A DNA stretch of 64,000 nucleotides from Micrasema longulum (lineage: Eukaryota; Arthropoda; Insecta; Trichoptera; Brachycentridae). Position 1 is the stretch's first letter, and every line of letters starts with the position of its first letter. The stretch lies in NCBI GenBank assembly GCA_022494885.1, contig JAGVSM010000879.1, positions 47,227 through 111,226 on the forward strand, written 5' to 3'. A program made the position numbers and the translations under genes. The notes beneath the pieces were generated by a model. The model saw only the letters and a list, made by a program, of their open reading frames with translations, made no database searches and was not told where the DNA came from. Below are positions 56,872 to 64,000 of this stretch, in pieces.

Positions 56872-58706
56872 TATCGTATCGCCACCGTGATTAATGTTAT
56901 TATTAATCAAATTAAAACTCGTTGTGCTCGTTTAACATCAAACAGAGCACCTAAATATTCGAGATATTTACTTCAAAGCCTTCAAACATGACAGCTTAAA
57001 AAATATTAGCGTCTTTATCGAACTATAAATAATTAGATGTACTTGCTTGTATCGACAGTCCTCGTCACGTATTGTGAGTTGGGAGACGCTATATATATAA
57101 TAAGAATATCCTAATATTCCAACACGGGACATGTTCTACCTTCTGCCAGAGTAAAGTTTTGTTGTATTTGTGTCGAGTGTTCCTTGTTTCTTGTTTTCTT
57201 CTATGGAGAATCATTACTATTCAGGCCCACGACTGTCGGAGAAGTTTTGAAAAATATTCCCTGTAAATCTCCGCGCTGCAGCCGCCTTTTACCTGTGTTG
57301 TGTGTTGCATATGTATATAGTACAATACGTAAATATTAAGATTTCCTAATTATGTTTGCATCATGCAGATTATATTAATTTGTAAGATGGATAAGAAGAT
57401 TATATTATTTCGTTTTTCCTACACACATCCTACATCGATTTTCTAAAATGGAAATTGCACACAATTATTATTAAATAATTAATGAGGTACATACTCGTAG
57501 TACGACACATACGAGATTATTTTAAAATAGATATTTCATGTCGCTGTTTTTTTAATAGTCGTATGTGTGAATATGTCAGTTAATTTGCTTTAGTATTACA
57601 TTAATCATCTAAAAATAATAACATTTATTTATTTATTTTATTTAATATAATATAATACAGCTAAGATACATTTTTTCTTGCACTTTCAATTTCTATATTT
57701 GATAAACGGGTATCTTACATTTCAGTATAATATTATGAATTTTAGTGCAGTTTATCTCCAAAAACGAGGCAACTCTCTTGTGCTTGGGGCGGGACTTTCA
57801 CGGGGTTTTAATTAATAATATAAAAATGTACAAAAAAAAATGTCAAAATAAAATATTGTAAAAGTTTTTTCACTGGTCGTTGCACCTCATACAAAAATTA
57901 CGGAGGTTTTTACGATGTCAGCCATCACTGCCGCGCGTATTCTAATTTTATTCATTTAATTGCAATGTTCAATAATTGAGCTAAACAGTTCTAATTGCAA
58001 TGTTCAGAATTATAGCATTTAAATATCTTTAAAGTAAACCTTATAAAATGTAATAAAGTCAGTATTTTAACCACTTGGCTATTTTTAATGTTAAACAATA
58101 TAACCATGTATTTTAGTGACTTTACACAAACTATTATAAATACTTATTATTAAATAAAAATGTATTCATAATGATAAGCTATGTATGTTTAAATTTATGT
58201 GATTAACACATTCTTTTGTTTCCATTATCATTGTTTAGTAAAATAAGATTCGACACGATTTTATAACACAGTAGAATGACCACGAATAATAATTAATTAG
58301 TCATCATAAATTATTGATTGTGGCTTCGATTACGACATGTCTTTTTTCAATTAGCTAATTAGTGCAAACCCTAAAAAAAACAACACTTCAATAATTTTTC
58401 ACTGCTTATTCCTTACATTATTTTGTCTTCTGACAGCTGGCAAGAATTACGGTAGTATTGAGATGATGTCTGTCTTATTTACTACTGCAAAGTCTTGAGT
58501 CAAATTCTCTTGTGTTCTACCTTATTTCATTTATACAAGAAAATATTTTCAAAAGACATTGGCAAATCATGTAAATATTTTAGAGTAAGGGCTAAAGGTC
58601 ACATTTCTGTAAGTTATTTCATGGGTCGTTTTCAAACAGTGTCGTTTTCTGTAATTATTATCGAAACATCAAAACGGATACGAGATTCTTTTTAAAAAAA
58701 TAATAT
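56872..58706. other. No feature recognised
   Basis: AT-rich, probably intronic; no ORF with protein character. Confidence 0.4.
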
Positions 58707-58812
58707 AACGTTCTTATGATTTACCCAATTTTTTGTGGTCATTTTCAACGAGTTGTGTGTTTGTGGCCTTTGATACGCGAGTCTGCGACATTAGCCACGG
58801 GACCACAACCCG
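58707..58812 (-). repeat. SINE family B copy 5, truncated
   Basis: Minus strand CGGGTTGTGGTCCCGTGGCT, TCGCAGACTCGCGTATCAAA, then ACAACTCGTTGAAAATGACC and ATTGGGTAAATCATAAGAAC. The middle is deleted. Confidence 0.7.
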
Positions 58813-59319
58813 GTTCTATCTATTCAACATGCATTATTGTTAAATTTTTATTCATTCAATAGTTATAGTTTATCTTTTAAAAAAAAAAACTATCGATAGG
58901 GAGTATTATTATCATATCTATTTATTTGTTGAAAAATCTTTTAAACAATATTATTTATCATTTTCTGTGTCACAGTCATTTAATTGCTGAAAATTGCGGT
59001 CTTCTCAAACTGCTGAAATAACTTGTAAATAAAGAATCCATTAATTGAACATAATTCATTATTCGATCTATTTTTTTTCGTTCTTATGTTCTTATGTCAT
59101 ATCAAATGTCCCTCCGTACTTTAAAAAAAAAAAAAAAATATTTTTTTTAACGTGCATATAAATGAAAAATAGCGGGTATAGCAGAATGCTAACGGAACAT
59201 TTTTTTATTTATTTATTTATCATAATTTCTTAAGTCGTGTCTTAGAAGACAAGACTGAACGATGGAGTTTGATCCGAATGTGGCCATACGCCATACCGGG
59301 CGCGCAGCCGATAAACCTA

Positions 59320-59605
59320 GGCCCATTTCAGACATGTGTAAAAATACACACGGCACGATAAAAAAACATAGCGTGGATTGTTTTTTTAAAATAATTTTTA
59401 ATTATTTTTATTTGTTTAATGGCAAGTAAACGCACTAACCGCACACCATGATGCCGACTAATCTCCACCCGATTTCCTTTTGCGGGATTTTTACTTGGGA
59501 ATAGCCGCTGAATATTTTTTTTAAACACAAAATAATATAATAAATGTCAATCTACCCCGATTTTGCCGTGTCGTGTGGATTTGGGTGATATCTGTGAAAT
59601 GGGCC
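59320..59605. mobile_element. TIR element with an internal tRNA-like piece (family H, copy 2)
   Basis: The ends are GGCCCATTTCA on both sides, in inverted orientation, continuing as related sequence for some 50 bp (ACACACGGCACGATAAAA left; ACACGACACGGCAAAATC right, reversed). The middle carries CAAGTAAACGCACTAACCGC, CATGATGCCGACTAATCTCC and CCTTTTGCGGGATTTTTACT, which is SINE A leader plus part of its tRNA-like module in reverse. No clear target duplication. Confidence 0.6.
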
Positions 59606-59609
59606 CGAG

Positions 59610-62312
59610 GAAGAGATGCGTAGCATAGAGCATATCAAACAAACGCCAAGAATATCCAATTCAATCAGCGCATATTTGCAGAGTAAAAAAATCTCCCTAA
59701 TCTTCCTTATTATGGTTGAGTTAAATTATATACTTTTCTCAGTCCATTATTTATCGCGATATGCATAGTCACTCTTTACACATAACAAAATATTTTCGTT
59801 TAGAATATACCATTAAATAAATGTGTAGTTACTGTTTTGTAAGTAATTAAAGCAATTAATTCGGTATGATTTGATATTATTTACCTTCACTAATGTTTAT
59901 ATTATCCTGATTACATAAATATCTTACCTTTGTTTATAATATTAGCACCATGGTTTCTAATTACAATATTTGCTTACTATTACCGTTCGTGACGAGTAAA
60001 ATTCTCGTAGGTACATAAAAAATAATTTTCTGAATATAAAATTGTTATTTTTATAATGTGTCTCGTTTTCATTGACTTAACCACTAAGATAAATATAATT
60101 TTTAGCTTCATTTCTTATTTTAATTGGTTAATAATATGATTATAATTCATAATGTAGTAATAGTTTTACTAAACTTTCTGTTTTTATGAGAATGATTTTT
60201 GTTTATTAACGTGTTCAATGGTTATTTTTATATTGTAACCAAATTAATTTAGTTTTCACGTTCACTTAACTAAAATGATCATGAAGACATTCATTTTAGT
60301 ATGCGCTTAAGTGGGAACAGGAGGCGGGATATCTTATTATAGACAGTGACAAAATAGTCTGTTCGAAGAATTTCCTGTAAGGATAATAGTTATAATTTAT
60401 CCCGACTGTTTGTTTGTACATTCTGGAATATGATTTGTTTTTGTCATATAATTTATTAAAATTGTGGTTTCTTTTGTTAATTTATAACGAATTACTAATT
60501 AAGTCTTGTGATTAATCGTTGTCGTGACCTTTTGTATCTGGAAACTGTCTAGCGAATTATTATCTAAGTCTCGAGAGAACAAGTAGACGTACCGCACTTT
60601 GTATCGAAATAATTCAGAAGTACGTAATTCTTCATCTTGCGCGGGACCTATTTGAATCCTGTGTTTTTGTCACAAACTCTCTCTAATCAATTGTTTGAGT
60701 TTAGAAATCTGTTTCTCTTAACAATAGTCCCGGTATAATTTGTAATCGATCCGGCGGCCGCGTGGTTGATAGTAATAGTATGCCAGTACCGGTACTGGAT
60801 AGTGGATACTGGTTGTCGGTACACAGTACACGGTACACGCCATCCTCGATCCGAGTGAGCCCTCGGTGTATGGATTGTGGACTGTGGACTAATACAAGAC
60901 TCGGAGCTTTCAGCTTAAAGCGCGTGACGTGGAAATTTCACAAAAATACATTGCTTCATTAATGAGTCACCAACCGTTTCATTTGTTTCCCCGATTTCGG
61001 TCGTATTGTATGCACGTGCTAATCGTTATATTTATAGCATCATTTGTATCGTATTATATTTTCAGTCTTCGGGATAGTTAGTAATGTGTTCATATTTGAA
61101 ATTTATGAATACAGCTGAAAATAAATATCTTTTTAGCCTTTCATCCTTGATTTAGTATTTTCAGTAGTTATGGTATTACCGTTTAAGGCGAGCGTTCCAA
61201 TTAATCCCGTGCCCTCGCGAGTCCCGGTGCACCTTTAACTTCCTAATCAATTGTCTAATCAATCTAATTAACTTTTTATTTTCACTCCGCTTGGAATTGG
61301 GCATATTAATAGTAAGTGAGTGCTGGGACGCGACTGTCCCATTTTTGACAAGATTACATCGGTTGGACTTTGAAGTATTCTATATATTTGATTGATTCAG
61401 ATGTTTATTTCTGTAATTTGTTTATATAGGAGCCTATAACGAACACATATTGTTGCGCGTGCACTGCGTAGGTAATGTAAATAGAGCGTGCTTTAATATA
61501 ATAATGCGCTCGGCAGATTGATATTGTTTAGCTAACATAAACGACTCGCTCCGTACAATGAGATTAGCCGCCACGAAATCGCTGAGACAATCAAAAGCGG
61601 ATAAAGCTCGTAGAGTGACACATATGGCTAGACCTGGCTTGAAATTTTCTCTACTGACAAAAGAAATCCGGTTCTTCGTGTCATGCTCTGATTTCGGGGA
61701 CGCAACATTTCTGGAAGAGAATAGAAAAAAGGAGGTATGGAACAAGTGGAGGAAATATTATATTCTTCGTATTGAAAGTGAGCGTGAAAAGCCGAAACAA
61801 TTATCGTGCATGTCTGACTTGTAACACGAATCTGTAATAAAGTAACATGCCCCCTGCCTGTCAAAGTAATCCACCTCTGTTGTTAGCCGAATTAGTACGT
61901 TTTAATAATGTTTATGATCAATTTCATAGGTTTTTATTTTTTTATGTGATACTGTACACTACATGCGAGAAAAATAGGTATTTAATAAAATATTTGTGTT
62001 CCGGTAATTTGGATTTAAGATGTTTTAATTTCTAAAGCGAATTGCAAACAAAACTATGATAAATAATTATCAGAGTAATTTGAATAAAACCACGTATTTC
62101 TCTTAATCCAAGGAACTTCTTTTTTAGATTTTTTTTTTATCATTATCATTTTATAAAAAAAGTAAAAAGATGAATATATTCGTGTATTTTTTATTTAATA
62201 TTTAAGCGGTAGCTAGGAATGATATTATTACAATGTTTATAGTCTCTGTGAGTTGCTAGTAGCGGAACATAAAAATGTACGTTGAGCTATTTCATTAATT
62301 AATTTACTCATT
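59610..62312. other. Spacer or intron; one GC-richer patch at 60.74-60.92 kb
   Basis: The patch contains GCGGCCGC and overlapping GGTACTGGATAGTGGATACT-type repeats, possibly regulatory. Overlapping ORFs on both strands at 61.4-61.86 kb were not recognised. Confidence 0.4.
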
Positions 62313-62968
62313 AAATCTAAAATAAAATAAAAATGCATTGATACTAAAATGATATAAAAATGCTATTTACGTTAATTTTATTTTTACATATTTATTTTAA
62401 ATTGTATCTCCTTATTTTGAAACCTTTCGATGTCTCGCTAAGTTGAATAATTTCATATCTCAAATGTGAAGTAGATTTCGTTACTCATTTACTAACCCAA
62501 CACATCTGTGGTTAGTCCCGGTTTTATTTTGAGTTTGCCACCTCAAATCGAACCAAATACACACCTAACAAGAGAACACGTTCTTCAGATATAAATGTGT
62601 GTATATGTATACCCTCAACTGATTTATTTATGTTTCATTAAAACTTAAATAAAATAAAAATGCATTGATACTAAAATTATATAAAACATGCTATTTACGT
62701 AAATTTTATTTTTACATATTTATTTTAAATTGTATCTCCTTATTTTGAAACCTTTCGATGTCTCGCTAAGTTGAATAATTTCATATCTCAAATGTGAAGT
62801 AGATTTCGTGACTCATTTACTAACCCAACACATCTGTGGTTAGTCCCGGTTTTATTTTGAGTTTGCCACTTCAAATCGAACCAAATACACACGTAACAAG
62901 AGAACACGTTCTTCAGATATAAATGTGTGTATATGTATACCCACAACTGATTTATTTATGTTTCATTA
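62313..62968. repeat. Two-copy tandem duplication, unit about 328 bp
   Basis: 62313-62640 is repeated at 62641-62968 with roughly 8-10 differences (about 97% identity). Examples: TTCGTTACTC/TTCGTGACTC, CACCTCAAAT/CACTTCAAAT and CACCTAAC/CACGTAAC. No ORF, and no flanking inverted or tRNA-like sequence, so this is a local segmental duplication rather than a transposon. Confidence 0.85.
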
Positions 62969-64000
62969 CGATATGAAACTATGTATAACATATACACGCT
63001 TGCGAATTCGTGTGAGGTCATAATATTATATTATAATATCTCTTGTTTTTATTATTGAATTTATGGAGGCCGAGAGATGTTATGGGAGTATTCGCATTTT
63101 CTCCGCCTCTCTCGGAATAAGGTGTTTTGTGTCTTCCTCGTTCATCCGAGTGTAGGTGTTGATTGTTGTAAAAGAATCGTTCTCCTCTCGTCTCTTGTGT
63201 GGGTATGGCGCTCATTACCCCTTTGTATCTCTTCCACCCACACTGTTACTCGTACTTTTGCCCTCCAGTGAAACGCTGTAAACCATGCCGTCCCTAGTAT
63301 CTAGTAAAAGGAAATCATGTATATACCATAAATGACAACGCAAACCTCCTCTTCGACAGCTCGAATATGAGTAATTTAAAAAAAACATAGAAGTAAATAG
63401 AAGTTCGCAAAATCATTAAGTTCATATTGTTTCCCTACCTATAAAAATATAGAAACGGGTAGGAAAAAACGCGTTGTTTGTATTTATTAAATTTGTTGTT
63501 TCGCTTATTTTCGCTGGTGTTTTAAAGAAACTTTTTTAAGCTATATTTTTTCCTAATTTATTTTCTATTGGTTTTGGATAGGTAAATTAATGTAAGTATA
63601 TTATAGCTCACAATTACCTGCTATGCACGTTATCACAATAACGTAGGCACGTGGGCAGTATACATTTTGTTAACTGATGCGGTGTCTTTTCGTGTTTTAA
63701 TTATTATCTCAAAATAGTGATAATATTTTGTATCATATGTTTTTTAAAATAATATATTCGTGATTAATCGAATTTAAAATAAAACATTCTCAATTTTTCT
63801 TGGTCAAAAGTAAAATAAGTTTTTTCTTGATACTTTGTGGCATTATGAGCGTTAATCGCTGGATTTTCAGTTGAGTGTTTTTTTGTCTTTTTATTTGTTA
63901 AAAGTTAAATTAAACTTATTAAACTAAGCTAAAAAATGTTTTTTTTTTCAATTTTTATGTATCGTATTACCAACGCTATGATTTTTAAAGTTTTGAATTT
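62969..64000. other. No feature recognised
   Basis: AT-rich sequence to the window edge; no exon continuing from A or B was found. Confidence 0.4.

Noticed and set aside
61434..61864. Overlapping 80-100 codon ORFs on both strands
   Set aside because: No splice context, no recognisable motif, and open frames on both strands suggest chance.
62313..62968. LTR pair of a retrotransposon
   Set aside because: The two copies abut directly with no internal region, primer-binding site or TG...CA ends.

Overview
This is eukaryotic, AT-rich nuclear DNA, most likely from an insect. The evidence is spliced genes with GT-AG introns, tRNA-derived SINEs, several kinds of decayed non-LTR retrotransposon, mariner elements with TA target sites, short TTAGG-type runs, and promoters with arthropod-like initiator motifs. 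I cannot assign an order or species. No prokaryotic or viral genes were seen. All calls come from reading the sequence; no alignment or database search was run. Layout: (1) 0.9-4.0 kb holds the one complete host gene I can name, an RMDN1-like regulator of microtubule dynamics. It lies on the minus strand with four coding exons, all joined in phase 0, giving 311 residues. (2) 4-31 kb is a repeat graveyard. It contains a possible tiny first exon at 5.8 kb, at least three types of broken LINE, four tRNA-derived SINE families, miniature inverted-repeat elements, a THAP-like fragment, and a recurrent repeat (called F here) that also occurs as large palindromes. F shares about 100 bp with a 130-codon ORF at 28.4-28.8 kb. 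(3) 32.5-33 kb and 49.7-50.4 kb are GC/CpG-rich promoter-like islands. Each carries a plus-strand ATG exon ending at a possible splice donor in phase 0. They may be alternative first exons of one gene that runs off the right edge, with the DNA between them as intron. (4) 36.2-37.4 kb and 55.6-56.9 kb are two dead mariner-type transposons with both ends intact. 44.6-45.5 kb is a Jockey-like LINE tail. (5) 47.0-48.4 kb is the standout: an uninterrupted 443-residue DDE transposase with a complete D, D, E set and an unusually long spacing before the E. (6) 50.5-64 kb is mostly unannotatable, probably intronic, DNA. It has SINE relics, a TIR element with an internal tRNA-like piece, and a 328-bp tandem duplication. 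How the parts relate: most of the sequence is host intron or spacer colonised in layers. Nesting order can be read at several places (a Jockey tail inside an older LINE, SINEs inside a LINE and inside a palindrome). The LINE tails at 9.4 and 45.4 kb share a hairpin design despite unrelated stem sequence, which suggests a structured 3' RNA signal. The most notable points are the intact DDE transposase, the F repeat with its apparently exon-like segment and palindromic subfamily, and the LINE hairpins.
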